DNA of 64,000 bases from Paenibacillus_D sp047238105 (GCF_047238105.1 NZ_JBDFMD010000001.1:4712001-4776000); one strand, 5' to 3'. Counted from the stretch's first letter, positions 23,378 through 32,385 are shown. The notes: generated by a model not told the origin, from the sequence alone. Program-made: numbers and translations.

Positions 23378-25705
23378 ATGTTGAAATCTCGGAAGTTCTG
23401 GCTTCACACGGGCATCGCTTTTGCGGGGCTGATGATCGTGTTTTTTGTGGCCGCATCGGCCTGGATTAATGGACAAGATATTGATCGCTTGGAGGATCCG
23501 CTCCCGGAGCCGACGCTGATCCTGGATATGGACGGCGAACCGGCCTCCCAGCTTGCGGCGGCGCGTCTGGTGCCGATCTCGATCGAGGAGATGCCGCAGA
23601 CGCTGCTGGATGGGATCGTCGCTGTCGAGGACCAGCGGTTCTATGATCACGGCGGCATCAGCATCAGTGCGATGGCACGGGCATTTATCCGCAATACGCA
23701 GGCAGGCGGCGTTGTCGAGGGAGCGAGCACGATCACCCAGCAGCTGGCCAAAAACCTGTTTCTCAGCGCGGATCGGACGTATGACCGCAAACTGAAGGAA
23801 GCTGCGCTGGCGATGAAGATTGACCGGACTTATACCAAAGATGAAATATTGGAGATGTATCTGAATCAGATCTACTTTGGCGAAGGCGCTTGGGGCGTCC
23901 AGCAGGCCTCGCGGACTTATTTTGGCAAGGACGCCTCCGAGCTGACGCTTGCCGAATCGGCGATGCTGGCGGCGCTGCCGAAGGCGCCGTCGCATTACTC
24001 GCCGTTCGTGGACAAGGCAAGGGCGCTGCAGCGTCGCAATCTCGTGCTGAAACTCATGCAGCAGCAAGGCAAGATCTCGGAGCAGGAGATGCAGCAGGCG
24101 CAGGCCGAGGAGGTTACACTGTACGAAGGCTCTCCTAATGAGCTGGCTGGACAATATCAGTCCTATGTCAACCACTTGATCTCGGAAGCTGAAGCGCTGT
24201 ACAGTCTGACGGAGGACGACCTGCTGCGTGGAGGCTACCGCATCTATTCGACGCTGGATCCCAAGGTGCAGCAGGCGATGGAGGACGTGTACAGAGAGGA
24301 CGAGCTGTTCCCGGCCAGTCCGGACGAGACGATCGTCCAGAGCGGCGCCGTCATCCTGGATCCCCGGACAGGGGGGATCAGAGGCATCGTCGGCCGGCGA
24401 GGCGACCCGGTGTTTCGCGGATACAACTACGCGACGCAGCTGAAGCGTCAGCCCGGCTCGGCGTTCAAGCCGATCGCCGTCTACGCGCCGGCGCTTGAGG
24501 CTGGCTATACGCCTTATTCCCGTCTGGAGGACGTGGAGACCGATTTCGAGGGCTATCAGCCGCGCAATGCCGACCGCCGGACGCGGGGCGTCGTGACTTT
24601 GGAGCAGGCCGTGGAGAGCTCTTACAACATTCCCGCTGTATGGCTGCTCAATGAGGTCGGTGTCGCCCGGGGGCTGGAATATATCCACCGGCTGGGCATC
24701 CCGACGACCGATCACGACCGCAGTCTCAGCCTGGCGCTTGGCGGGATGAATGAAGGCGTGTCGCCGCTGCAGATGGCCAGCGCATACAGCGCTTTTGCCA
24801 ATGAAGGCAAGCGGACGACACCGCATGCGATCCTGCGCATCGAGCGCAAGGACGGCTCGCTCGTCGCCGAAGCCAAGGTGGAGGAGCAGCAAGTGCTGGC
24901 CGCCGAGACTGCCTATATGATGACCGAGCTGCTGCAGGGCGTCGTTGAGGAAGGAACGGGCCAGAAGGCCAAGCTGCCGCGCCCGGTTGCCGGCAAGACA
25001 GGGACGACGCAGCTGCCCGATCTGCCGGAGTTCAAAGGTCTCAGCGGCGCCAGAGACACGTGGTTCGTCGGCTATACGCCGGAGCTGGTGGCCGCAGTCT
25101 GGATGGGGTATGACAAGACGGATGCCCGGCACTATATGACCAGCTCGGGCGGCGATTATCCGGCCCAGGTGTTCCAGGCGATGATGACACGGGCGCTTGA
25201 CGGAGAGCCGGTCCGGGAGTTCGAGGTCTCCGAGGCGTATGCGGAAGAGCGACGCAAGGAGAGGTTCCGCGCCGCTTGGGAGCGCCGGCTGATCGAGTGG
25301 GAGCATGGCCGCTACGAGAAGCAAGTGGAGCGTGAAGCGCGGGCCCGTGAGCGTGAGGAGGAGCGGCGCATCCAGGCCGAGGAGCGCCGAGAGCGCGAGG
25401 AGCAGAAGCGCCTCGAACGCGAGCAGAAGAAGCTGGAGCGCGAGCGTGAGCGGCAGGAACAGGCGGAACAGCGCGAGCGTGAGCGGCAGGAGCGCGAAGC
25501 CGAGAAGGCGCGGGAACGCGAAGCGCGGGAAGCCCAGAAAGAGCAAGAACGCCGGGAGCGGGAAGCGCGGGACGAGCAGAAGCGACAGGAACGCGAAGCG
25601 CGGGATGAGCAGAAGCGCCTGGATCGCGAGCGTCTGCGCGAGCAGCTGGAGCAGGCGCCGGGCGAGGATGTCGTAGCCGGTCAAGCGGCGCTGGATCTCG
25701 GCTGA
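23378..25705 (+). CDS. Class A penicillin-binding protein (PBP1A-type), copy 2
   Basis: 775 residues, a tandem paralogue of the preceding PBP. Catalytic residues fall at the same numbers as in copy 1 (Glu84, Ser361, Lys540), so there are no indels through both catalytic domains. The membrane anchor is at about 11-30. The two diverge mainly in the C-terminal tail (from ~620), which here is a long Arg/Glu/Gln-rich helix with KQEREARDEQKR-type heptads and ends ALDLG. RBS-like GGGGGGAGA precedes the ATG. It likely has its own promoter. Both copies look functional. Confidence 0.93.
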   Translation: MLKSRKFWLHTGIAFAGLMIVFFVAASAWINGQDIDRLEDPLPEPTLILDMDGEPASQLAAARLVPISIEEMPQTLLDGIVAVEDQRFYDHGGISISAMARAFIRNTQAGGVVEGASTITQQLAKNLFLSADRTYDRKLKEAALAMKIDRTYTKDEILEMYLNQIYFGEGAWGVQQASRTYFGKDASELTLAESAMLAALPKAPSHYSPFVDKARALQRRNLVLKLMQQQGKISEQEMQQAQAEEVTLYEGSPNELAGQYQSYVNHLISEAEALYSLTEDDLLRGGYRIYSTLDPKVQQAMEDVYREDELFPASPDETIVQSGAVILDPRTGGIRGIVGRRGDPVFRGYNYATQLKRQPGSAFKPIAVYAPALEAGYTPYSRLEDVETDFEGYQPRNADRRTRGVVTLEQAVESSYNIPAVWLLNEVGVARGLEYIHRLGIPTTDHDRSLSLALGGMNEGVSPLQMASAYSAFANEGKRTTPHAILRIERKDGSLVAEAKVEEQQVLAAETAYMMTELLQGVVEEGTGQKAKLPRPVAGKTGTTQLPDLPEFKGLSGARDTWFVGYTPELVAAVWMGYDKTDARHYMTSSGGDYPAQVFQAMMTRALDGEPVREFEVSEAYAEERRKERFRAAWERRLIEWEHGRYEKQVEREARAREREEERRIQAEERREREEQKRLEREQKKLERERERQEQAEQRERERQEREAEKAREREAREAQKEQERREREARDEQKRQEREARDEQKRLDRERLREQLEQAPGEDVVAGQAALDLG

Positions 25706-25889
25706 GGGCAGCAATTGGCGAGAGGTTCAGGGAGCCGGCTGTCCCGCTTGGAAGCTGGCGGCCATCGAGGCTGGGCAACGGCACGATAGCCGACCGCCTT
25801 AGCCGGACGTAGCGGACTGCCCGAGCCGCCGAAAAACCGGAAATGCGCATTCTGGAAAACCAGTGCGACACTGGCGTATGAACCATATT

Positions 25890-25906
25890 GCTGCCGTTTC
25901 ACCTTG
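25890..25906. repeat. Family B element, right-end fragment
   Basis: Only the terminal box GCTGCCGTTTCACCTTG remains, directly ahead of a family A element, the same order as at 9.8 kb and 43.4 kb. Confidence 0.5.
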
Positions 25907-25933
25907 TCAGCGTCTATCTTGTCCGGCTGCGGA

Positions 25934-26106
25934 GGCGGACAGGGCAGACGCTATTTCTGCGGATGAGGTGCTATTGGCGGTAGATGCGGACAGGGGATCC
26001 GTTATGGGGCGGCAAACGTCGGATGTTAGTCCCAAATGGAGTGAATAACGAATCGTGTGTCCCTAAAGCGCTCTGAAATTAGTGTATCTGCAGGAATAGG
26101 CGCTAT
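25934..26106. repeat. Family A palindromic element, copy 4 (diverged)
   Basis: Contains GCGGACAGGGGATCCGTTAT and its inverted partner ATAACGAATCGTGTGTCC, and ends AATAGGCGCTATG. More diverged than the other copies. The rest of the 25706-26231 gap shows no gene. Confidence 0.7.
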
Positions 26107-26171
26107 GAGGTCCGGAATTTTGTATCGTGCCCCGCCTTTGGGGATAGCTCGGTACCAGGCCAATCTGGTAC

Positions 26172-26200
26172 TCTACACGCGGGGTGGCTGGAAGTATAAT
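26172..26200 (+). promoter_or_regulatory. Probable promoter of the PstS-like gene
   Basis: TCTACA (26172-26177), 17-base spacer, TATAAT (26195-26200). Confidence 0.5.
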
Positions 26201-26231
26201 ATCCCCATAAGAGATGAGGGGGATATTACCA

Positions 26232-27395
26232 ATGAAACATAAGCAGATCCTCAAAATCGGGCTGGCAGCACTTTTGATTCCGGCCCTTGGCATGGCGGGC
26301 TTGGCGGGGATGGTGCTCTCGTCGCTGTATGGGGGCGACCGCTTCTATACTCCACTAATCGGAATTGGTACAGTGGGCGTGCTCGCTGCCCTGATCGTGC
26401 TGCTGTTCAGCCGTATCCCGATCCGCAAGACGCTGCTTGCGATAAGCGCTGGCGCCGCCATATTCGGCGTAGCGATCGGAATCTACGAGATCAACCGGGC
26501 GTATCATAACAGCTTTGCCCGTGTCGATCAGGGGGTGGACCTGTACGCATACCAACCTTTCCGGGAAGATACGAAGGCGGCACGGCTGGACCGGCCAGCC
26601 GCATTGCGCATCGACGGCCAGCCGCCGCGGATCGACGGAGCGACGGCGTTATACCCTTTGTATGCGGCGTTTGCACAGGCGGTCTACCCGGAGGGCGAAT
26701 ATGAGGTGTATGGCAGCGAAGTGCAATCCAGCAACACGGTCTATGCATATGCAAGTCTGATCAAAGGGGAGACGGATATCGTATTTGCCGCGCACCCTTC
26801 CCAGCAGCAGCTGGAAGAGGCCAAGGCTGCAGGGATCGAACTGAAGCTGACGCCGATCGGCCGGGAGGCTTTTGTCTTTTTTGTCCAAGCCGATAATCCT
26901 GTTCGGGGATTGACTATGGAGGATATACGCGACATCTACTCCGGCCGGGTGACGAACTGGTGGGATGTCGGAGGCAAGGACTCGCAGATCCGAGCGTTCC
27001 AAAGGCCTGAGAACAGCGGCAGCCAGACGGCGCTGCAGCGGCTGATGGAAGGGGATGAGCTGATGACGCCGCCCAAGGAGGATGTGGCTGCCGGGATGGG
27101 CGGGATCATCGAGCAGACAGCGGATTATCGCAATTATCCCAATGCGCTGGGCTACTCGTTTCTTTTTTTTGCTACCGAGATGGTTGGGGGCGGGGAGATC
27201 CGTCTGCTGTCGGTCGACGGCGTGTACCCGAACAAGCAGACCATCGCCAGCGGCGCTTATCCGCTCACTTCGGAATTTTATGCCGTGACGAGGGATAGCG
27301 GACATCCGCAGGTCGAGCCGTTTCTGGAATGGATTTTGTCGGAAGAGGGGCAGGAGCTGGTTGAGAAAACCGGCTATATTCCACTTGAGGGATAG
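26232..27395 (+). CDS. PstS-like periplasmic-binding domain protein with N-terminal membrane helices
   Basis: 387 residues. Three hydrophobic segments (about 8-32, 43-62 and 68-88) precede a solute-binding domain of the phosphate-binding PstS type: DGATALYPLYAAFAQAVYP, GETDIVFAAHPS, the VTNWWDVGG turn, the phosphate-loop-like RPENSGSQTALQRLM and a C-terminal FLEWILSEEGQELVEKTGY. There is no lipobox, and no pstCAB genes are adjacent, so it may be a membrane-tethered sensor or scavenger rather than a transporter subunit. Start 26232 follows GAGGGGG. Confidence 0.8.
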   Translation: MKHKQILKIGLAALLIPALGMAGLAGMVLSSLYGGDRFYTPLIGIGTVGVLAALIVLLFSRIPIRKTLLAISAGAAIFGVAIGIYEINRAYHNSFARVDQGVDLYAYQPFREDTKAARLDRPAALRIDGQPPRIDGATALYPLYAAFAQAVYPEGEYEVYGSEVQSSNTVYAYASLIKGETDIVFAAHPSQQQLEEAKAAGIELKLTPIGREAFVFFVQADNPVRGLTMEDIRDIYSGRVTNWWDVGGKDSQIRAFQRPENSGSQTALQRLMEGDELMTPPKEDVAAGMGGIIEQTADYRNYPNALGYSFLFFATEMVGGGEIRLLSVDGVYPNKQTIASGAYPLTSEFYAVTRDSGHPQVEPFLEWILSEEGQELVEKTGYIPLEG

Positions 27396-27515
27396 GAATA
27401 GTGTGTTTTTGATATGGAGCAAGAGTTCCCAAATGAAAGGGCATACTTTCCCAGATGCTCGGGTTCGCGCAGCCAAGCTGACATCAGGTGGCAAGATTCT
27501 TCAAAAGACCTTGTC

Positions 27516-27562
27516 AAAACACGAATGATTTATTGTATACAGGATTTTAATGTTCGTGTTTT
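27516..27562 (+). promoter_or_regulatory. Paired PurBoxes (PurR operator) upstream of purE
   Basis: AAAACACGAATGA at 27516-27528 and the inverted AATGTTCGTGTTTT at 27549-27562 share the core CGAA/TTCG and are about 20 bases apart. This matches the convergent PurBox pairs bound by the Bacillus repressor PurR, which is relieved by PRPP. Confidence 0.8.
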
Positions 27563-27566
27563 GTTG

Positions 27567-27595
27567 TTGACAAGGTACGTAAGGATTGATACACT
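27567..27595 (+). promoter_or_regulatory. purE operon promoter
   Basis: TTGACA (27567-27572), 17-base spacer, TACACT (27590-27595) with an upstream TG extension. It lies just downstream of PurBox 2 and starts transcription about 20 bases before the riboswitch. Confidence 0.85.
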
Positions 27596-27618
27596 AAGGG
27601 AGGTTGTTTAAACGTGAT

Positions 27619-27690
27619 TGTCTCGTATATTTTCGGGAATACGGCCCGATCGTCTCTACCCGAGAACCCTAAATTTTCGGACTACGAGCT
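27619..27690 (+). promoter_or_regulatory. Purine riboswitch aptamer, guanine class (pur operon)
   Basis: P1 is GTCTCGTA / TACGAGC, J1/2 is TATATT, P2 is TCGGG / CCCGA, J2/3 contains TCTACC and P3 is CGAGAA / TTTTCGG. The specificity base before TACGAG is C (GGACTACG), so it should bind guanine or hypoxanthine. Position in the pur operon leader is as in B. subtilis. Confidence 0.92.
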
Positions 27691-27703
27691 TGGAATAGGA
27701 AGA

Positions 27704-27735
27704 GGTTGTCCCGTCTAGGGGCAGCCTTCTGCTGT
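27704..27735 (+). terminator. Riboswitch-linked terminator hairpin
   Basis: GGTTGTCCC pairs with GGGGCAGCC (with G-U pairs), followed by the T-rich TTCTGCTGTCTTTT. Confidence 0.6.
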
Positions 27736-27750
27736 CTTTTGCAAATGTTG

Positions 27751-27877
27751 CGCGGTTGTCTGGTGCTCCAGGGCTCCCGGAGAGAGCGCAACCGCCTTGC
27801 TGGCAGCGAATCTTCCTTGCTACGCTTCTAGTCCCGCAGCTCGTCCTTATCGTCGGAGCTCCCGGGCTTTTTGTTTA
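27751..27877 (+). terminator. Second hairpin region in the purE leader
   Basis: GCGGTTG / CAACCGC (27751-27794) and then CCCGCAGCTC / GAGCTCCCGGGC followed by TTTTTG (about 27833-27876). The last one is terminator-like and lies 60 bases before purE, so the leader may have more than one stop point. Confidence 0.5.
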
Positions 27878-27939
27878 TGGACGGCATTCGTTGATGCTTA
27901 TTGTTGCACTTCAATAAATATAAAGGTGGGATTTATCTT

Positions 27940-28425
27940 ATGTCTGCTAAGGTAGGCGTCATCATGGGCAGCAAGTCCGACTGGGACACGATGAAATTGG
28001 CCTGTGACGTACTGGAGGAACTTGAGATTCCTTATGAGAAGAAGGTCGTGTCGGCGCATCGTACGCCGGATCTCATGTTCCAATATGCGGAGTCGGCAGC
28101 GGAGCGCGGCCTCAAGGTCATCATCGCCGGCGCCGGCGGCGCCGCCCATCTGCCCGGCATGGTGGCCGCGAAGACACCTTTGCCGGTTATTGGCGTGCCC
28201 GTGAAGTCCTCCAACCTGAGCGGTCTGGACTCGCTGCTCTCGATCGTCCAGATGCCGGCGGGGATCCCCGTCGCGACAGTGGCGATCGGCAACGCTGGCG
28301 GCGCCAATGCCGGATTGCTGGCCGCGCAGATGCTCGGCGCTTTCGAACCGGAGGTGCAGCAGCGCGTCGTCGCCAGACGCGAGCGTATAGCCGCACAGGT
28401 CATCGAGAGCAGCGATACGCTATGA
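27940..28425 (+). CDS. purE: N5-carboxyaminoimidazole ribonucleotide mutase
   Basis: 161 residues, class I PurE, converting N5-CAIR to CAIR. Signatures GSKSDW (10-15), SAHRTP (38-43) and GAGGAAHLPGM are intact. The start at 27940 follows AAAGGTGGG. The stop overlaps purK by 4 bases. First gene of the operon; the presence of PurK confirms the two-enzyme bacterial route. Confidence 0.97.
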   Translation: MSAKVGVIMGSKSDWDTMKLACDVLEELEIPYEKKVVSAHRTPDLMFQYAESAAERGLKVIIAGAGGAAHLPGMVAAKTPLPVIGVPVKSSNLSGLDSLLSIVQMPAGIPVATVAIGNAGGANAGLLAAQMLGAFEPEVQQRVVARRERIAAQVIESSDTL

Positions 28426-29609
28426 GCGAGACCACCAACATGCAAAGGGCTGCGTCGGCCGAGCCGCGGACGATCCTACCGGGAAGTACGATCGGCATCC
28501 TCGGCGGCGGCCAGTTGGGGAGGATGATGGCCCATGCCGGCAGTCGTCTCGGCTATCGGTTCGTAGCGCTAGACCCGACGCAGGATGCGCCCACGGGCCA
28601 GGTGGCGGCGCAGATCACCGCCGCTTATGATGACCGCGAGGCTGCGCGCGAGCTGGCCCGCCGCTCGGATGTAATCACGTACGAGTTCGAGAATGTCGAC
28701 GCCGGCGTGGCGGCGATGCTCATGGAGGAGTCGTACGTGCCGCAGGGCAGCGAGCTGCTGTACACGACGCAGCACCGGCTGCGCGAGAAGCGTGCCATCG
28801 AAGCGGCCGGCGTGCAGGTGGCGCCGTATGCAGCGGTGAACAGCGAGGCCGATCTGCGGGAAGCCGTGGCGAAGCTCGGCGTGCCGAGCGTGCTCAAGAC
28901 CGCGACCGGCGGCTACGACGGCAAGGGCCAGTGGGTGCTCCGCAGCGAGGACGAGATCGCCGAAGCCTACCGGACGCTGGGAAGCGGACAGGTGGAGCTG
29001 GTGCTGGAGCAGTTCATCCGCTTCGACATGGAGATCTCCGTCATCGCAGCTCGGAGTCCGCAGGGCGAGGTCGCTACGTTCCTGCCAGCGGAGAATGTCC
29101 ATGTCGATAACATTCTCCATCTGTCGATCGTCCCTGCCCGCATCCCGGCCGGGGTGGCGGCAGAGGCGGAAGCGCTGGCGCGGCGGATCGCCGAGGGGCT
29201 CGGCGTCGTCGGCCTGATCGCCGTGGAGATGTTCCTGGCGGAAGGCAGGCTCTATGTCAACGAGCTGGCGCCGCGCCCGCACAACAGCGGGCATTATACG
29301 ATGGAGGCGTGCCGGACCTCGCAGTTCGAGCAGCATGTCCGGGCGGTCTGCAATCTGCCACTGGGCGGTACCGGGCTGCTCACGCCGGTCGTCATGGTCA
29401 ATGTGCTCGGCGAGCATGTAGAGCCGCTTCTTGAACGGATGGCCCGGCACGATGAGGCCGCAGAGCGGCTCGGCGTCGAGCCGAAGGTTCACCTGTACGG
29501 CAAGCACGAAGCAAAGCACAAACGCAAGATGGGGCACGTCAACGTGCTGGCCGCCGATACCGAATCGGCGCTGGCATGGATCGATGAGACGAAGATATGG
29601 AGGGCGTAA
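28422..29609 (+). CDS. purK: N5-carboxyaminoimidazole ribonucleotide synthase
   Basis: 395-residue ATP-grasp enzyme that makes N5-CAIR from AIR, ATP and bicarbonate. It has the dinucleotide-like GILGGGQLGRMMA start, KTATGGYDGKGQWV in the ATP-binding region and the grasp motif ELAPRPHNSGHYT. Translationally coupled to purE by ATGA. The N-terminus carries about 20 residues before the first conserved strand, slightly longer than usual. Confidence 0.96.
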   Translation: MSETTNMQRAASAEPRTILPGSTIGILGGGQLGRMMAHAGSRLGYRFVALDPTQDAPTGQVAAQITAAYDDREAARELARRSDVITYEFENVDAGVAAMLMEESYVPQGSELLYTTQHRLREKRAIEAAGVQVAPYAAVNSEADLREAVAKLGVPSVLKTATGGYDGKGQWVLRSEDEIAEAYRTLGSGQVELVLEQFIRFDMEISVIAARSPQGEVATFLPAENVHVDNILHLSIVPARIPAGVAAEAEALARRIAEGLGVVGLIAVEMFLAEGRLYVNELAPRPHNSGHYTMEACRTSQFEQHVRAVCNLPLGGTGLLTPVVMVNVLGEHVEPLLERMARHDEAAERLGVEPKVHLYGKHEAKHKRKMGHVNVLAADTESALAWIDETKIWRA

Positions 29610-29613
29610 TTAC

Positions 29614-30909
29614 ATGTTAGAACGTTATAGCAGACCCGAGATGAGAGCGATCTGGACCGAGCAGAACAAGTTCCAGGCCTGGCTCGAAGTAGAACTGTGC
29701 GCATGCGAGGCATGGGCCGAATTGGGAGTCATCCCCAAGGAAGACGTTGAGGCGCTGCGCAGCAAAGCAAGCTTCGACATCGACCGGATCAGCGAGATCG
29801 AGCTGGAGACGCGCCATGACGTGATCGCCTTCACCCGCGCCGTATCGGAGACCGTAGGTCCCGAGCGCAAATGGGTGCATTACGGCCTCACCTCGACAGA
29901 CGTCGTAGATACAGCCAACGGCTATCTGCTCCGTCAGGCCAACGAGATTCTGCAGCGCGACATCGAGCAGTTCATCGAGATCCTCAAGAACAAAGCGATC
30001 GAATACCGCGATACGCCGATGATGGGGCGGACCCATGGCGTGCATGCGGAGCCGACAACCTTTGGTCTGAAGGTGGCCCTCTGGTACGAAGAAATGAAGC
30101 GCAACCTGGAGCGCTTCGAGCATGCTGCCGACGGCGTACAGTTCGGCAAGATCTCCGGCGCGGTCGGCACTTATGCCAATATCGACCCGTTTGTCGAAGA
30201 GTTCGTCTGCCGCAAGCTGGGCACCAAGCCGGCACCGATCTCGACCCAGACACTCCAGCGCGACCGTCATGCCGAGTATATGGCGACGCTGGCGCTGATC
30301 GGCACCTCGCTGGACAAGTTCGCTACCGAGATCCGGGCCTTGCAGAAGAGCGAATTCCGCGAAGTCGAGGAGCCGTTCGCCAAAGGTCAGAAAGGCTCGT
30401 CGGCGATGCCGCACAAGCGCAACCCGATCGGCTGCGAGAACATCTCCGGTCTGGCCCGCGTCATCCGCGGCCACATGGTAGCGGCTTACGAGAATGTGCC
30501 GCTCTGGCATGAGCGCGACATCAGCCACTCCTCCGTCGAGCGGGTCATCCTGCCGGACGCGACGATGCTGCTGAACTACATGTTGAACCGTCTGGGCAAC
30601 ATCATCAAGAACTTGACCGTGTTCCCTGAGAATATGAAGCGCAATATGCTCAGCACCTATGGCGTGCCGTTCTCCGGCCGCGTCATGACCAAGCTGATCG
30701 ACAAAGGCTTCAGCCGCGAGCAGGCGTACGATACCGTACAACCGCGGGCCATGCAGGCCTGGGAAGAGCAGCGCCAGTTCAAGGACATCATCCTGGCTAC
30801 GCCGGAGATCTCCGAGGCGCTGTCCGAGGAAGAGATCGACGATTGCTTCAACCCGTCCTGGCATCTCAAGCACGTCAAGACTATCTTCGAGCGGCTTGGT
30901 TTGAACTAA
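29614..30909 (+). CDS. purB: Adenylosuccinate lyase
   Basis: 431 residues of the fumarase/aspartase superfamily; acts twice, on SAICAR and on adenylosuccinate. The superfamily signature GSSAMPHKRNP lies at about 260-270, and TSTDVVDTAN and GRTHGVHAEP supply substrate-binding His residues. Starts 4 bases after purK with ATGGAGGGCG as ribosome site. Followed by a 286-base gap before purC, unlike the tight Bacillus operon. Confidence 0.97.
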   Translation: MLERYSRPEMRAIWTEQNKFQAWLEVELCACEAWAELGVIPKEDVEALRSKASFDIDRISEIELETRHDVIAFTRAVSETVGPERKWVHYGLTSTDVVDTANGYLLRQANEILQRDIEQFIEILKNKAIEYRDTPMMGRTHGVHAEPTTFGLKVALWYEEMKRNLERFEHAADGVQFGKISGAVGTYANIDPFVEEFVCRKLGTKPAPISTQTLQRDRHAEYMATLALIGTSLDKFATEIRALQKSEFREVEEPFAKGQKGSSAMPHKRNPIGCENISGLARVIRGHMVAAYENVPLWHERDISHSSVERVILPDATMLLNYMLNRLGNIIKNLTVFPENMKRNMLSTYGVPFSGRVMTKLIDKGFSREQAYDTVQPRAMQAWEEQRQFKDIILATPEISEALSEEEIDDCFNPSWHLKHVKTIFERLGLN

Positions 30910-31030
30910 TCCCTACCGCTTGCATACGTGAGATTATTGGTGTGGCTGCGCCGAAGCTGACGGCCCTTCTTTGATTGATGAGGCATACCGTAGCGGTTGA
31001 ATCGATTCTGGAGAAGCGAAGCGCTCGCCT

Positions 31031-31086
31031 TTGTCCTCGGATTTCACCCTTTACAGGGGTTATACGATCTGGAAATCCGGGGACAA
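31031..31086 (+). promoter_or_regulatory. Strong hairpin between purB and purC
   Basis: TTGTCCTCGGATTTC (31031-31045) pairs with GAAATCCGGGGACAA (31072-31086), 15 bp with one G-U pair; an ACCC/GGGGT stem lies in the loop. No T run follows. It may mark an RNA processing or stability element inside the operon. Confidence 0.5.
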
Positions 31087-31195
31087 CAGCGATCGTAAGA
31101 ACGATTCAGTCCGTGCAGGTTTGTTTTCATCATATCAGGTACGCCTTCCGAGGTTAGCCCCACCACGATTCATTCTAAGGAGGCCCCAAGCCACG

Positions 31196-32077
31196 ATGAA
31201 TAGACAGCCCATCTCCACCGCAGTGGACTATATCAAAGCGCCGCTGCTGTACAAAGGCAAAGTGCGCGAGCTCTACGACCTCGGCGAACACTACCTGATC
31301 GTCGTGACCGACCGCATCTCCGCCTTCGATTACGTCCTGGAGCCGGCGGTGCCGGGCAAGGGCAACGTCCTGAACCGGCTGAGCGCCTATTGGTTCGAGC
31401 AGACGGCGGATATCCAGCCCAATCATGTCATCCATACCGACGTGGACAAGCTGGGCGATATCGTCACCGAGCCCGAGCTCTTGCGCGACCGGATCATGGT
31501 GACCCGCAAGGCGGAGCGCATCGATATCGAATGTGTCGTCCGGGGCTATATCACGGGCGGCGGTTGGAGACAATATCAGCAAACCTCCACAGTCAACGGC
31601 ATCTCCCTGCCGGGAGGACTGCGCAAGAACGAGCGTCTGGAGGAGCCGATCTTTACTCCCGCCGCCAAAAACGATGTCGGTCATGACGAAGATATCCCGT
31701 TCCTTATTATGAAGGATCTGGTCGGCGACAAGCTGGCGCTGGAACTGCGCGAGCGCAGCCTTAAGCTATACGAGTACGCCCATGGCTACTGTGCGGAACG
31801 AGGCATCATCCTCGCAGACTGCAAGTTCGAGTTTGGTCTGATCGATGGGGAAGTCATCCTCATCGACGAGCTGTTCACACCGGATTCCTCCCGTTTCTGG
31901 GCCAAGGACCGCTATGCGCTCGACACGGAGATTGACAGCATGGACAAAGAGCCGGTGCGCCACTATCTGGCCCAGTCCGACTGGGACAAGAACAGCACGC
32001 CGCCGCCGCTGCCGGAGGAAGTCGTATCGGAAACGACCCGGCGATATATGGAAATTTATAATATTTTGACAAAATAG
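31196..32077 (+). CDS. purC: Phosphoribosylaminoimidazole-succinocarboxamide synthase
   Basis: 293-residue SAICAR synthetase. Motifs YKGKVRELYDLG, TDRISAFDYV, VVRGYITGGGWRQYQ and LIDELFTPDSSRFW are intact. It belongs to the longer (~295 residue) form rather than the ~240-residue form of B. subtilis. The start at 31196 follows AAGGAGG with a wide spacing of 12 bases; an in-frame upstream run to 31031 would include the hairpin and is rejected. Confidence 0.96.
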   Translation: MNRQPISTAVDYIKAPLLYKGKVRELYDLGEHYLIVVTDRISAFDYVLEPAVPGKGNVLNRLSAYWFEQTADIQPNHVIHTDVDKLGDIVTEPELLRDRIMVTRKAERIDIECVVRGYITGGGWRQYQQTSTVNGISLPGGLRKNERLEEPIFTPAAKNDVGHDEDIPFLIMKDLVGDKLALELRERSLKLYEYAHGYCAERGIILADCKFEFGLIDGEVILIDELFTPDSSRFWAKDRYALDTEIDSMDKEPVRHYLAQSDWDKNSTPPPLPEEVVSETTRRYMEIYNILTK

Positions 32078-32139
32078 ACGCCTGGCGCATCCCGTCCTTA
32101 TTCAGCAATTAACGCCCACTTAGGAGGAATACGAAGATC

Positions 32140-32382
32140 ATGAAAGCTAGAGTGTATGTCACGATCAAAGAGAATGTACTAGACCCGCAAGGCACGGCTG
32201 TCCAAGGCGCGCTGCATTCCATCGGATTCAGTGAAGTGGAGAAAGTCCGCATCGGCAAATATCTGGAGCTGGACGTGGACACGAGCGACCGCGCAGAAGC
32301 GGAAGAGCGGATCAGACAAATGTGCGAGAAGCTGCTGGCCAACACGGTGGTTGAAGATTACCGTTTCGAATTGGAGGGCTAA
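32140..32382 (+). CDS. purS: FGAM synthetase subunit PurS
   Basis: 80-residue small subunit of the three-part phosphoribosylformylglycinamidine synthase; it bridges PurQ and PurL for ammonia transfer. The family pattern (KARVYVTIKENVLDPQG, GFSEVEKVRIGKYLEL) is clear. RBS TAGGAGGAAT. It is 3 bases from purQ. Confidence 0.96.
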   Translation: MKARVYVTIKENVLDPQGTAVQGALHSIGFSEVEKVRIGKYLELDVDTSDRAEAEERIRQMCEKLLANTVVEDYRFELEG

Positions 32383-32385
32383 TCC

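Noticed and set aside
22880..25714. 944-residue minus-strand frame across PBP copy 2 and the minisatellite
   Set aside because: It is the shadow of a high-GC gene; the plus strand encodes a PBP with every catalytic motif intact.
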